Positions 26,027 through 34,892 of a DNA stretch of 64,000 bases are shown piece after piece. A program made the translations under genes and the position numbers. Under the pieces are notes generated by a model, which saw only the letters and a program-made list of their open reading frames with translations, searched no databases and had not been told where the DNA came from. Origin of the DNA: Maricaulis sp047308265. GTDB taxonomy: Bacteria; Pseudomonadota; Alphaproteobacteria; Caulobacterales; Maricaulaceae. The stretch covers positions 186,001-250,000 of the forward strand of contig NZ_JBKQWY010000003.1 in NCBI RefSeq assembly GCF_047308265.1. The letters run 5' to 3'. Every line of letters starts with the position of its first letter. Position 1 is the stretch's first letter.

Positions 26027-26213
26027 AGCAGATATCCTGTCGGTTATGAGCGGGATCGAACACGAATTTACCACGTATTGGCCGAGGCCTAACGCGGCTT
26101 GGCCCTTGCGGCAAGTCTGATATGTAAGCGTTTGACCCAAGGGCCAGAGTCGGTGCGAGGATTTATCCCCCACTGCCTCGCCCCCTCACCCGTCAGAAGA
26201 ATGAGATCGCCCC

Positions 26214-27191
26214 ATGTTTCCTGCCACCCGACTGCGCCGCACCCGCCAGGCTGACTGGTCCCGCCGCCTTGTGCGTGAAAAGACCCTGACGCCGGACGAT
26301 CTCATTTGGTCTGTGGTGGTCTCGGAAACAGCCGATCCGGTCGAGCCCGTGGCGGCCATGCCGGGCGTGGAGCGCCTGTCGCTCGGCGCGCTGGCAAAGG
26401 CAGCCAAGGAGGCGGACGCCCTGGGTATTCCCGCCATCGCCCTCTTCCCCCATATCGATCCGGCGAAAAAGGACGATATGGGCAGTGAGGCCATTAATCC
26501 GGACGGGCTGGTGCCCCGGGCGATCAAGACCATCAAGGATGCCGCGCCCAATGTCGGCGTGATCTGTGATGTCGCGCTCGACCCGTTCACCACCCATGGT
26601 CATGACGGTCTGCTGGACGGGGATTATGTCACCAATGACGCGACGGTTGCCCGGCTGGTGGACCAGGCCCGCATGCAGGCCGAGGCCGGATGTGATGTGA
26701 TCGCGCCGTCCGACATGATGGACGGACGGATCGGCGCCCTTCGCGAAGCCCTGGAAGACGAGGGTCATCACAACACAATGATCCTGTCCTATGCCGCCAA
26801 ATATGCCTCGGGCTTTTACGGCCCCTATCGCGAGGCGATCGGGTCGGCGGCTGCGCTGACGGGTGACAAGAAGACCTATCAAATGGATCCGGGCAATGCG
26901 GCCGAAGCCCTGCGTGAAGTGGAGCTGGACATTGCCGAAGGCGCGGACATGGTGATGGTCAAACCCGGCCTGCCCTATCTGGATATCGTGCACGCCCTGG
27001 CCGATAACTTCGCCGTGCCTGTCTATGCCTTCCAGGTCTCGGGCGAATACGCGATGATCCAGGCCGCCGCCCAGAACGGCTGGATCGATGGCGAGCGTGT
27101 CATGCTGGAAAGCCTGATGAGCTTCAAACGCGCGGGTGCCAGCGGGATCATCACCTATTTCGCGCCAAGAGCCGCGCGGGCGCTGTCCTGA
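26214..27191 (+). CDS. hemB: Delta-aminolevulinic acid dehydratase (porphobilinogen synthase)
   Basis: HemB condenses two 5-aminolevulinates to porphobilinogen. The 325-residue protein begins FPATRLRRTRQADWSRRLV and has Schiff-base lysine regions SYAAKYASGFYGPYREA and MVMVKPGLPYLDIV. The metal site reads DVALDPFTTHGHDG, with Asp in place of the zinc cysteines (DVCLCxYTxHGHCG). It is therefore the magnesium/potassium-dependent type, as in other alphaproteobacteria. ATG 26214 follows a 187-bp divergent promoter region shared with the acyl-CoA dehydrogenase gene. Confidence 0.97.
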   Translation: MFPATRLRRTRQADWSRRLVREKTLTPDDLIWSVVVSETADPVEPVAAMPGVERLSLGALAKAAKEADALGIPAIALFPHIDPAKKDDMGSEAINPDGLVPRAIKTIKDAAPNVGVICDVALDPFTTHGHDGLLDGDYVTNDATVARLVDQARMQAEAGCDVIAPSDMMDGRIGALREALEDEGHHNTMILSYAAKYASGFYGPYREAIGSAAALTGDKKTYQMDPGNAAEALREVELDIAEGADMVMVKPGLPYLDIVHALADNFAVPVYAFQVSGEYAMIQAAAQNGWIDGERVMLESLMSFKRAGASGIITYFAPRAARALS

Positions 27192-27300
27192 TCAGCCTGC
27201 CACTGGCGCGGAAGACCGCTCCTGGAGCCCATTGCCTGTCCGTCCCCGCCGTGCGATAGACGCGATCAACGGAGATTTTATGACCTTTGAGTCCTGACGT

Positions 27301-27324
27301 GCCCGCCTTTGAGGCGGGCTTTTC
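27301..27324 (+). terminator. Rho-independent terminator after hemB
   Basis: GCCCGCC (27301-27307) pairs with GGCGGGC (27313-27319), followed by TTTTC. It lies about 110 bp after the hemB stop and just upstream of the GNAT gene. Confidence 0.75.
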
Positions 27325-27385
27325 GAGAACTGCTGAACGCGCTCGCCCTGCGAGCGCCCTGTTGTCTCATGTCAGGAACAAGACA

Positions 27386-27862
27386 TTGAATACCCAAGCT
27401 AAATCTGAAATTTCTATTCGCCCGGCAACGCTCGATGATGTCGATGCGCTCACGGCGCTCTCCTACAAGACCATCCGGAAGAAATATCCCGACGTGATCG
27501 GGTCGGATGCGGTCGAGGGCTATATCGCGTCCGGCGAGGTGCCCCAATACTATCGCGAGCGCAATGCGTTCCTCTGGGTCGCCGAACGAGTCGGCGAACC
27601 GGTCGGCGCAGTCGCCATCAAGGATAATGAAATCCACCTGATGATGGTCACGGTGGAGCATCATCGCCAGGGCATCGGCAAGGCTTTGCTGACCCTGGGT
27701 GAAGAGCTGCTGTTTGCCCGGTATGACACGATTGAGCTGGAAAGCTTCCGGGACAATCTCCAGGCCGTGAACTTCTACAAGAAAAATGGCTGGTCACCCG
27801 TGTCGGAGTATCCCATGCCCGATGTGGGTATTCCCATGGTGCGCATGCGCAAGCAACGATAA
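27386..27862 (+). CDS. GNAT family N-acetyltransferase
   Basis: The 158-residue GNAT-fold enzyme uses acetyl-CoA; its acceptor is unknown. The N-terminal strand is ISIRPATLDDVDALTALSY, the acetyl-CoA loop is VEHHRQGIGKALLTLGEELL and the last helix-strand part is ESFRDNLQAVNFYKKNGW. I place the start at TTG 27386 (NTQAKSE), since AGGAAC lies about 8 bases upstream and the longer frame would run through the terminator hairpin at 27301-27324. The start is uncertain. Confidence 0.8.
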   Translation: MNTQAKSEISIRPATLDDVDALTALSYKTIRKKYPDVIGSDAVEGYIASGEVPQYYRERNAFLWVAERVGEPVGAVAIKDNEIHLMMVTVEHHRQGIGKALLTLGEELLFARYDTIELESFRDNLQAVNFYKKNGWSPVSEYPMPDVGIPMVRMRKQR

Positions 27863-27982
27863 CGGGTCGGGGCCGCGTGGACTGTGAATTCAGGGCGGCC
27901 CCGTCCTCTTGCCTGGCGCTCTGCCTCGCTTGACCCGCGCTCAAAATCGCGTATCACCGCGCGCCCTGCCCCGGAGACCGTG

Positions 27983-28564
27983 ATGATCGAACATGCCCCC
28001 CTTCCCACCCTGGAAACCGACCGCCTGATCCTGCGCGCCTGGCGGGACGACGATGTCGCGCCCTTTGCCGCCCTCAATGCCGACCCCGAGGTCATGCGTT
28101 TCTTCCCCGCGCCGCTGGATGAAGCGGACAGCCGAAAGATCATCACAAGTTTTGCCGACCGCCACGCGCGCACCGGTCTGTCACCCCATGCCGTGCAAGT
28201 GAAAGAGACAGGGGCCTTCATCGGTTTTGTCGGCCTGTCCCGTGTCGCGTTCGACGCCTGGGTCAAGGATGAGGTCGAGATCGGATGGCGCTTGTCGCGG
28301 GCCAGCTGGGGGCAAGGCTATGCACGCGAAGCCGCACGCGCCGTGCTGAATCATGGTCTCACAGATCATGGGCTTTCTCGCATTGTGGCATTTGCGCCCA
28401 CGATCAACCGCCCCTCGATCGCGGTGATGCGATCTGTCGGAATGAGCCGCGTTGAGGATGGTAATTTCATCCACCCGGCGCTGGATCGCGAAAGCCCTTT
28501 GCAACCGCTGGAAGTCTGGTCCATCGCGCGAGGATCAGCCGACCTGCCAGGTCCGCAGGAATGA
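27983..28564 (+). CDS. GNAT acetyltransferase, RimJ/RimL type
   Basis: The 193-residue protein begins with PTLETDRLILRAWRDDDVAP and carries FIGFVGLSRVAF, VEIGWRLSRASWGQGYAREA (acetyl-CoA site) and IAVMRSVGMSRVED. These are the hallmarks of RimJ/RimL-type acetyltransferases that modify ribosomal-protein N-termini or small molecules. ATG 27983 has GGAG at 27972-27975. It follows another GNAT gene by 120 bp. Substrate is unknown. Confidence 0.88.
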   Translation: MIEHAPLPTLETDRLILRAWRDDDVAPFAALNADPEVMRFFPAPLDEADSRKIITSFADRHARTGLSPHAVQVKETGAFIGFVGLSRVAFDAWVKDEVEIGWRLSRASWGQGYAREAARAVLNHGLTDHGLSRIVAFAPTINRPSIAVMRSVGMSRVEDGNFIHPALDRESPLQPLEVWSIARGSADLPGPQE

Positions 28565-28606
28565 CGGCCGGTTGAGGTGTAATGCGCCGGATCTGAGCCG
28601 CGCGGG

Positions 28607-29236
28607 CTAGTCGCCAATCTTCATCGCCGGCAAGGACCATTTGAAAATGATCGCGCAACCGCGCAGTCCCAGCGCCAGCGCAGCCGCGCCCAGCGTCACC
28701 CATTCCTGGGGCCCGCCCAAAGCCAGCCCGCCGACATACACGCCGGCGCCAGCCAGGGCCGCAAGGGCATAAATGTCTTCGCGCAGAACCAGGGGTACAT
28801 CATTGACAATGATGTCCCGGATCAGCCCGCCAAAGGCCGCACTCATCACCCCGGTCAGCAGGGCGATGGACCAGTGTGCGCCTGCGCCCAACCCCGCCTG
28901 TGTGCCCAGGACACAAAAGACGGCCAGCCCGGCTGCATCCGCCCAGATCAGAAAGGCCCGGCGTGTCGCCACGGCCTGTGCCCAGGGTGACAGGAAATAT
29001 CCCAGCAAGGCCCCGCCCAGAGCCATGGCCAGAAATTGCGGGTCCTCGATCCAGTAAACCGGCAAACGGCCCAGCAGGACATCGCGCAGCGTGCCTCCAC
29101 CCATGCCAGCCACAGCGCCCAGTATCGCTGCCCCGAACGGGTCGAGCGATTTGCGGGCCGCAAGCATGCCGCCTGAAAAGGCGAACAGGCCCACCCCCAG
29201 ATAGTCCAGCAGAGTGAAAAGCGCCGCGACGCTCAT
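28607..29236 (-). CDS. Trimeric intracellular cation channel (UPF0126) family membrane protein
   Basis: The 209-residue, seven-helix membrane protein consists of two copies of a glycine-rich domain. The first includes LFAFSGGMLAARKSLDPFG and GMGGGTLRDVLLGRLPVYW. The second includes AFGGLIRDIIVNDVPLVLRE. This is the prokaryotic TRIC channel (YadS/YicG) pattern, with a conserved GGG/GG kink in each repeat. It overlaps the upstream membrane-protein gene by 4 bp. The physiological ion is not known from the sequence. Confidence 0.9.
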   Translation of the reverse strand: MSVAALFTLLDYLGVGLFAFSGGMLAARKSLDPFGAAILGAVAGMGGGTLRDVLLGRLPVYWIEDPQFLAMALGGALLGYFLSPWAQAVATRRAFLIWADAAGLAVFCVLGTQAGLGAGAHWSIALLTGVMSAAFGGLIRDIIVNDVPLVLREDIYALAALAGAGVYVGGLALGGPQEWVTLGAAALALGLRGCAIIFKWSLPAMKIGD

Positions 29237-29811
29237 TTTCTGGCCTCAGGAGGGCCCGGTTCACCCGGCGCGCGAAACGCGTCCTGACGGGCCGCCTCCT
29301 CGTCGAGCGCCCGAGCATGGCGACGGCGCATCTGTTCGAACTCACAGCAATCCGCGATCTCCCGTGCGCGCCAGGCGCCGGCCATCAAATATCCCACCAG
29401 CACCGCATAGGCGATAATGATCACCGGGAAGAAGGACGCACCATCCATGCCGATCTCGTCCCAGAACTGGGGATAGGCCTCATTCACCGCCAGCACAAAA
29501 CCGACCGGCAGGGAGATCATCAATAATGCGGTCGTCCGAAAAATCCGTTCCGACTTGCGCGCATTGAGGTCGGCAAAGGCCGTGAGGAAATCAATCTGGG
29601 CATCGGTCAGCCCCCCCAGCATGCCCAACGTGATTTTCCAGTGACGTGACCGCAGAAGCGGCGACACCTGGTCATTGGTGAATTGCAGGACAGCGCGCCG
29701 CGTAAACGGGGCAAACACCAGCAGTTTCCAGATCGCAAACTGGTTGCGAATGCGCGGCCAGAGTGCCATGACCATGCGGTCGGTTTCGATCAGACGGCCA
29801 TCAATCGTCAT
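29233..29811 (-). CDS. Membrane protein of unknown function
   Basis: The 192-residue protein has two hydrophobic segments at about residues 93-110 (TTALLMISLPVGFVLAV) and 128-145 (FFPVIIIAYAVLVGYLMAGA), separated by a short loop with NEAYPQFWDEIG. The N-terminal 90 residues are soluble and mixed. The C-terminal tail is charged (EQMRRRHARALDEEAARQD) and ends in a Pro-rich stretch. I do not recognise the family. It overlaps the TRIC-type gene by 4 bp and the dehydrogenase gene upstream by 11 bp, so all three are probably one operon. Confidence 0.7.
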   Translation of the reverse strand: MTIDGRLIETDRMVMALWPRIRNQFAIWKLLVFAPFTRRAVLQFTNDQVSPLLRSRHWKITLGMLGGLTDAQIDFLTAFADLNARKSERIFRTTALLMISLPVGFVLAVNEAYPQFWDEIGMDGASFFPVIIIAYAVLVGYLMAGAWRAREIADCCEFEQMRRRHARALDEEAARQDAFRAPGEPGPPEARK

Positions 29812-30685
29812 GGTTCAGCCGGTCCGCGCTACGATTCAACCGGGCAATCAGGCTGGATGTATCCCAACGGGATCCGCCCATAGCCTGGACCTCGGCATAA
29901 AACTGATCCACCAGGGCGGTCACCGGCAGGACGGCATCCTGGTTGCGCGCCTCATCAAGCGCGATGCGAAGGTCCTTGCGCATCCAGTCGACAGCAAAAC
30001 CGAATTCAAACTCGTTCTTCACCATCGTCTGCCAACGATTTTCCATCTGCCAGGACTGGGCCGCACCCTTGGAGATAGCCTGGATGACCTTTTCGGGGTC
30101 AAGTCCGGATTGCTGCGCAAAATAGAGCCCTTCCGACAGGCCCTGAACCACACCCGCGATACAGATCTGGTTGACCATTTTTGCGGTCTGCCCGGACCCC
30201 GCCACGCCGATCAGTGTCATGGCTTTGGAATAGGCGCTCATCACCGGCTCAGCCCGGTCAAAATCGGTCTGAGATCCACCACACATGACCGAAAGCTGTC
30301 CATTTTCCGCGCCAGCCTGCCCGCCCGACACCGGTGCATCGAGAAAGCCCAGCCCCGCCGCCTGGCAAATACCCGCAAGGCGACGGGCCAGCTCGGCCGA
30401 CGCCGTTGTGTGATCGACCAGCAGAGCGCCCGGTTTCATTTTCGGGATAATACGCCCGGCGACGGCCTCGACATCGGGATCATCTCCCAGACACATGAGG
30501 ACGATATCTGCTTCACCCACCGCGTCTTCTGCCGTCGCGGCGGCCTGTCCGGCAAATTGCTGCGCCCAGTCCTGAGCCTTCTGCGCCGTGCGGTTCCAGA
30601 CGGTGACACCATGGCCTGCCGTCACAAGATGTCCGGCCATCGGATAGCCCATCACACCCAGACCCAAAAATGTACACTGTGCCAT
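29801..30685 (-). CDS. NAD(P)-dependent beta-hydroxyacid dehydrogenase
   Basis: This 294-residue member of the 3-hydroxyisobutyrate/tartronate semialdehyde/GLYR family has CTFLGLGVMGYPMAGHLVTA near the N-terminus, the substrate motif LDAPVSGGQAGAENGQLSVM near residue 115 and the catalytic Lys in GSGQTAKMVNQICIAGVVQG. It is a paralogue of the mmsB gene at 22837 but sits in a different context. It might instead reduce semialdehydes such as succinic or glyoxylate-type substrates. Exact substrate cannot be read from the sequence. Confidence 0.85.
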   Translation of the reverse strand: MAQCTFLGLGVMGYPMAGHLVTAGHGVTVWNRTAQKAQDWAQQFAGQAAATAEDAVGEADIVLMCLGDDPDVEAVAGRIIPKMKPGALLVDHTTASAELARRLAGICQAAGLGFLDAPVSGGQAGAENGQLSVMCGGSQTDFDRAEPVMSAYSKAMTLIGVAGSGQTAKMVNQICIAGVVQGLSEGLYFAQQSGLDPEKVIQAISKGAAQSWQMENRWQTMVKNEFEFGFAVDWMRKDLRIALDEARNQDAVLPVTALVDQFYAEVQAMGGSRWDTSSLIARLNRSADRLNHDD

Positions 30686-30746
30686 CTACCGCTTTCCTTT
30701 CACCTTTCCGCCTTGCTAGTCTTCGCAGCAAAGGGGAGCAAGCGTC

Positions 30747-33116
30747 ATGATCAAGACCGTTTCAAAGGTCATTCTCGCCGGATTCGCGGCCATTCTAGGC
30801 CTCATCGTGATTCTGGCGATTATCTTCACCACGCGTCTTTATGCGTCACTGCCCCAGACCCAGGGCACTTTGCGCCTGGATGGGCTGAACGCACAGGCCC
30901 ATATCATCCGTGACCCGCATGGTGTGCCCCATATTTTTGCATCCAGCGATCACGATGCGTTTTTCGCTATGGGTGTGGCCCATGCCCAGGATCGCCTGTG
31001 GCAGATGGAGATCACACGCCGGGCCATGCGCGGACGGGTCGCTGAACTCATCGGCCAACCCGGAGTGGAGACCGATGTATTCTTCCGCACAATGGGCCTG
31101 GCCGACGCCGCTCATTCCGCCGTGGAGGCCCTGCCGGCCGATGTCCAGGACGCGCTCGACGCCTACGCGCAGGGTGTGAATTCTGTCGCCCAGTCTCCCG
31201 CCTTCATGAACCCGCCGGAATTCCAAATCCTGATGATCGATCCGGAACCCTGGACCCCCGCCGATACGGTCCTGATCTACAAGGCCATCGCTCTCGACCT
31301 GTTTGGCAATGCCTTTTCCGAACCGCGCACGGCCGAATTGCTCGACCATCTCGGTGAGGCCCGGCTGCGCGAATTCCTGGGGCGTTATCCCGATGATGCG
31401 CCGCGATCACTCAGCATGGCGGATCTGGGCCTGACGGATCCGGGCCTGACAGATCCGGGCCTGACAGATCCGGCTCTGGCCGAAAGCGTGGACACGGACA
31501 CGCCGCCACGTGTGGATAACGGCTTGGGTCCCGACGATGAGGGCCGGGATGGATCGAACAACTGGGTTCTGGACGGATCGCGCACGACCACCGGATCCCC
31601 GATCCTTGCCAATGACCCGCATCTTGCACTGCGCGCGCCGGCCATCTGGTATCTCGCCCGCCTGACCACGCCGGATGGAACGGCTGTGGGGGTCGGCATT
31701 CCCGGCACACCCTTCTTGACCCTGGGACGCAATGACCACATCGCTTGGGGCTTCACCAATACCGGGCCGGATGTGGGCGATCTGCATGCGATCACCGAGG
31801 ATGCAATCACAGACAGCCGAGAAGAAGTGATCCGCGTGCGCTTCGGCGAGGACATCACCCTCACCCGCCGGGCCACACAGACCGGGCCGGTGCTCGACCC
31901 GGACCATTTCCCCTATCCCGTGCCGGAGGGTGCGGACGCGCTGGCCCTGCAATGGATGCTCGACGAGCCCGATGATGGCACGCCGGGTGTGGGGTATGAC
32001 ATTTTGCGGGCCCGTGACTGGCAGGATTTTGTCGATTCCATCCGCAATTTTGTGGCACCCCAGCAAAGCATTGTCTTTGCCCATGTCGACGGTGATATTG
32101 GGTTTTATGCGCCCGCCCGCATCCCCGTGCGCGACGAGACGGGAGACTGGGTGTCCACCATCCCCTTCGATGAACTGCCCCATACCCGCAATCCCGAACG
32201 CGGCTTTGTCGCGACCGCCAATAACAAGATCGTTCCGGACGGCTATCCTCACTATCTGACCTCGGACTGGTATGGCGTGTCGCGCATCCGCCGCATCTAT
32301 GAGGGCATCGAGGCGAAGGACCGGCACGATATGGCGTCGATGGCCGCGCTGCAAATCGATACGGTCTCCGACATGACCCGCCGCATATTGCCCGCCCTGC
32401 TGGAAGCCCAGCCGGAGACCGAGGCCGGTCGCGCCGCCCTATCGCGTCTGCAAGGCTGGAATTCAGACATGGCTGTGGATCTGGCCGAGCCCCTGATTTT
32501 TGCAGCCTGGAAAAAAGAACTCACACGCGCCGTCTATGCCGACGAGCTGGGCGATCTGTTTGACCGCTGGAACAGTGATCGACGGATCTTCCTGACAGAC
32601 GTCTTTGCGGGTGACCTGGGCCACTGGTGCGATGACATCGCCACCGAAACCACCGAGACATGTGCACAGATCACCGGGCCCGCGCTGGACCGGGCCGTCG
32701 CCGGTCTGATGACACAGTTTGGATCCGACATGGATCGCTGGCGCTGGGGCGAGGCACACCAGGCCCGTCATGCCCATACGCCGTTCAGCGCTTTTCCGGT
32801 GCTCGACAGCTTCTTCACCATCGAAACCCCGATTCCGGGCGACGGCTCGACGGTCAATGTCGCGCATTACAGTTTTTCAGCGGATGATTATTCGGCCGGA
32901 CATGGCGCCTCGTACCGCGCCTTGTATGATCTGTCGGACCTGGATCGCTCGCAATACATGATCACCACCGGCCAGTCCGGCAATCCCATGTCTCGCCATT
33001 ATGATGATCTGGCCCCGCTATGGGGACGCGGCGAGTTTATCGAGATCCCAGCAGACTGGGATCTCGATACAGTCCCGACAGGCATGCGGGTTCTGGAACT
33101 GGACCCGGCTGGCTAG
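30747..33116 (+). CDS. Penicillin acylase family N-terminal nucleophile hydrolase
   Basis: The 789-residue Ntn amidohydrolase is expected to process itself into alpha and beta chains. An N-terminal membrane segment (residues about 8-30) would anchor or export it. The alpha part has DPHGVPHIFASSDHDAFFAM and GVAHAQDRLWQMEITRR. The nucleophile is Ser270 in RDGSNNWVLDG, the new N-terminus of the beta chain. ILANDPHLALRAPAIWYLAR and FGPD-like WGFTNTGPDVGD follow. The spacer just before Ser270 contains three tandem GLTDP units (31427-31471). Family members cleave penicillins, acyl-homoserine lactones or other amides; the substrate here is unknown. Confidence 0.9.
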   Translation: MIKTVSKVILAGFAAILGLIVILAIIFTTRLYASLPQTQGTLRLDGLNAQAHIIRDPHGVPHIFASSDHDAFFAMGVAHAQDRLWQMEITRRAMRGRVAELIGQPGVETDVFFRTMGLADAAHSAVEALPADVQDALDAYAQGVNSVAQSPAFMNPPEFQILMIDPEPWTPADTVLIYKAIALDLFGNAFSEPRTAELLDHLGEARLREFLGRYPDDAPRSLSMADLGLTDPGLTDPGLTDPALAESVDTDTPPRVDNGLGPDDEGRDGSNNWVLDGSRTTTGSPILANDPHLALRAPAIWYLARLTTPDGTAVGVGIPGTPFLTLGRNDHIAWGFTNTGPDVGDLHAITEDAITDSREEVIRVRFGEDITLTRRATQTGPVLDPDHFPYPVPEGADALALQWMLDEPDDGTPGVGYDILRARDWQDFVDSIRNFVAPQQSIVFAHVDGDIGFYAPARIPVRDETGDWVSTIPFDELPHTRNPERGFVATANNKIVPDGYPHYLTSDWYGVSRIRRIYEGIEAKDRHDMASMAALQIDTVSDMTRRILPALLEAQPETEAGRAALSRLQGWNSDMAVDLAEPLIFAAWKKELTRAVYADELGDLFDRWNSDRRIFLTDVFAGDLGHWCDDIATETTETCAQITGPALDRAVAGLMTQFGSDMDRWRWGEAHQARHAHTPFSAFPVLDSFFTIETPIPGDGSTVNVAHYSFSADDYSAGHGASYRALYDLSDLDRSQYMITTGQSGNPMSRHYDDLAPLWGRGEFIEIPADWDLDTVPTGMRVLELDPAG
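31427..31471 (+). repeat. 15-bp tandem repeat in the acylase spacer
   Basis: Three copies of a 15-bp unit (GGCCTGACAGATCCG, the first with GACGGATCCG) encode GLTDP three times, followed by a partial fourth copy (GCTCTGGCC). It lies 33 codons before the autocatalytic serine of the penicillin acylase gene. Confidence 0.85.
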
Positions 33117-33241
33117 GCCGGAACCACTTTGCGACCATTACAGCGCGTGCACCGGGCATTAAACACCGGCTCGGTGCCACGGCCCTTGCATTGCGGACAG
33201 ATTTTGACGTTTTGAGCCAGAAGGCGAAGAAGATAAAGCAT
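33113..33241 (-). CDS. Small two-CxxC zinc-ribbon-like protein (42 residues)
   Basis: A short minus-strand gene encodes MLYLLRLLAQNVKICPQCKG, then RGTEPVFNARCTRCNGRKVV and PA. The two CxxC pairs with following Gly-Arg resemble one DnaJ-type CxxCxGxG zinc module. A good ribosome binding site (AGGGGG) lies about 6 bases upstream of ATG 33241. Its stop codon overlaps the acylase stop within CTAG (33113-33116). An out-of-frame ATG four bases upstream was rejected. Function is unknown; a metal-binding or chaperone-adaptor role is a guess. Confidence 0.7.
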   Translation of the reverse strand: MLYLLRLLAQNVKICPQCKGRGTEPVFNARCTRCNGRKVVPA

Positions 33242-33320
33242 GCATTCCCCCTGTGGTTGAGCCAAGGGAGAATGCACCAAAATCTTAGAAATTCAAGACA
33301 AAATTCGCCACTCAGGCGAA

Positions 33321-33785
33321 TTATCCCGCTTCGCCATAACCACCCCGGTGAAACACCAGGGCCGGAGCCTCACTTCTGGTGTGCAAAGACACGACTTCGC
33401 CCAGAATGATATCGTGATCACCGCCGGGATGGATGGCATGCAGTCGGCAATCCATCACCGCCACGGCGCCATCGAGGCAAGGCGCGTGTTCACCGCTCCA
33501 TGACCCCCCGATCTGGTCCAGGGCGGCATCACGCGCGCAAGCCTCGGCGAGGTGTTTCTGATCCGCTGCCAGCACATTGACCGCAAACTGCTCGGCCTGG
33601 ACGAACAGGGCATGACGATCCCGCCCGCGCTCGACGGACCACAGGATCAAGGGCGGGTCGAGGGAGACAGAGGCAAAAGAATTCACCGTCACGCCCAGGG
33701 GCAGTCCATCATGCCAGGTCGAGATGATCGCGACCCCGGTCGGGTATTGCGACAGGCAATCGCGGAATTGGCGTTGATCGAACAC
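33321..33785 (-). CDS. Flavin reductase family protein
   Basis: The 154-residue protein has the flavin reductase-like FMN-binding fold. It starts at GTG 33785 with FDQRQFRDCLSQYPTGVAII, followed by GVTVNSFASVSLDPPLILWS (flavin contact), FAVNVLAADQKHLAEACA and GDHDIILGEVVSLH. Such proteins supply reduced FMN or FAD to monooxygenases. No monooxygenase gene is adjacent. It is divergent from motB, with 87 bp between the starts. Confidence 0.88.
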   Translation of the reverse strand: MFDQRQFRDCLSQYPTGVAIISTWHDGLPLGVTVNSFASVSLDPPLILWSVERGRDRHALFVQAEQFAVNVLAADQKHLAEACARDAALDQIGGSWSGEHAPCLDGAVAVMDCRLHAIHPGGDHDIILGEVVSLHTRSEAPALVFHRGGYGEAG

Positions 33786-33872
33786 GAAATACTCCCCCCG
33801 ACTCAGAAGAAACCGGACCTTAACCCTGTTCGAGGTAGAGCAGGGTCAGAGAAAAAGAACAAGGTGGGTGAG

Positions 33873-34793
33873 ATGTCGGCTGAACAGCCAATTATCATCA
33901 AGAAAGTCGTCAAGGGTGGCGGACACGGACACCATGGGGGTGCGTGGAAAGTCGCCTATGCCGATTTCGTGACCGCCATGATGGCGTTCTTCCTGCTGAT
34001 GTGGCTGATCAATACGACCACGCCCGAACAAAAACGCGGTATCGCGGATTATTTCGCACCCGCCTCATTGAGCCCCTCCAATTCCGGTGCGGGTGAGCCC
34101 CTGGCCGGTACAGCATTGGGTGATGATGGTGTGCGCGGCAGTGGTGATAGCTCGACCATCGAGCGTCTGGCGCCCTCTGCACCGCAGGAAAACGACCGTT
34201 CAGACCAGGAAAACCCGGAAGGCTCTCCCGAAGCCGCTGAAGAACAGCCCGAACCCCTAGCCGCAGCCATCGCCGAGGCACGAGCACGCCGCCAGAATGC
34301 CGAGCTTTACAGTGCCGAGATGTCGCTGCGCCAGGCGATGCAGGAAATGCCGGAACTGGCCGAGCTATCCAACCACATCATCATGGACCAGACCCCGGAA
34401 GGCCTGCGGATCCAACTGGTCGACCAGGAAGGTCGCCCGATGTTCCAGCCCGGATCGGTGGAGCCCAATGAGCGCGCCCTCATCCTGCTGCGGGCTGTGG
34501 CCGAGATTGTCCAGCAATTGCCCAACCGCCTGTCGATCTCTGGCCATACGGATAGCGGACCGTCCAACATGAACGGCTATACCAACTGGGAATTGTCCGC
34601 CGACCGCGCCAATGCCGCCCGCCGCGTCCTGCAGGATAATGGTGTGCGCGATGACCGGGTGTACGAGGTGCGTGGCAAGGCCGGTTCCGAACCGCTCTTT
34701 CCGGATGATCCCTATATGTCCGGCAATCGCCGCATCTCGATCGTCTTGCTGCGCGAAGCGCCTGTCCTGCCGCCGGGCCACAGCCTGCGCTAG
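33873..34793 (+). CDS. motB: Flagellar motor protein MotB
   Basis: MotB is the peptidoglycan-anchored stator subunit that conducts protons with MotA. The 306-residue protein has the plug/TM region AWKVAYADFVTAMMAFFLLM with the essential Asp31. An acidic Pro/Glu-rich linker (about 65-130) follows, and then an OmpA-type peptidoglycan-binding domain with RLSISGHTDSGPSNM, YTNWELSADRANAARRVL and GNRRISIVLL. ATG 33873 is chosen; a GTG 9 bases upstream is possible. motA is not in the window, so the pair is split, as in Caulobacter. Confidence 0.95.
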   Translation: MSAEQPIIIKKVVKGGGHGHHGGAWKVAYADFVTAMMAFFLLMWLINTTTPEQKRGIADYFAPASLSPSNSGAGEPLAGTALGDDGVRGSGDSSTIERLAPSAPQENDRSDQENPEGSPEAAEEQPEPLAAAIAEARARRQNAELYSAEMSLRQAMQEMPELAELSNHIIMDQTPEGLRIQLVDQEGRPMFQPGSVEPNERALILLRAVAEIVQQLPNRLSISGHTDSGPSNMNGYTNWELSADRANAARRVLQDNGVRDDRVYEVRGKAGSEPLFPDDPYMSGNRRISIVLLREAPVLPPGHSLR

Positions 34794-34892
34794 GCACCAC
34801 GCAGGAGCCTTGCGTGTGTTTCGGGCAGGCTTCCATGCAGCCACGGACTTGAAGTAAAAGGCTTCGCATCCGAACTCTCACCGTGCTAGCGT

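Noticed and set aside
27287..27385. Longer N-terminus of the first GNAT protein
   Set aside because: It would be translated through the intrinsic terminator at 27301-27324, and a TTG with a ribosome binding site lies at 27386.
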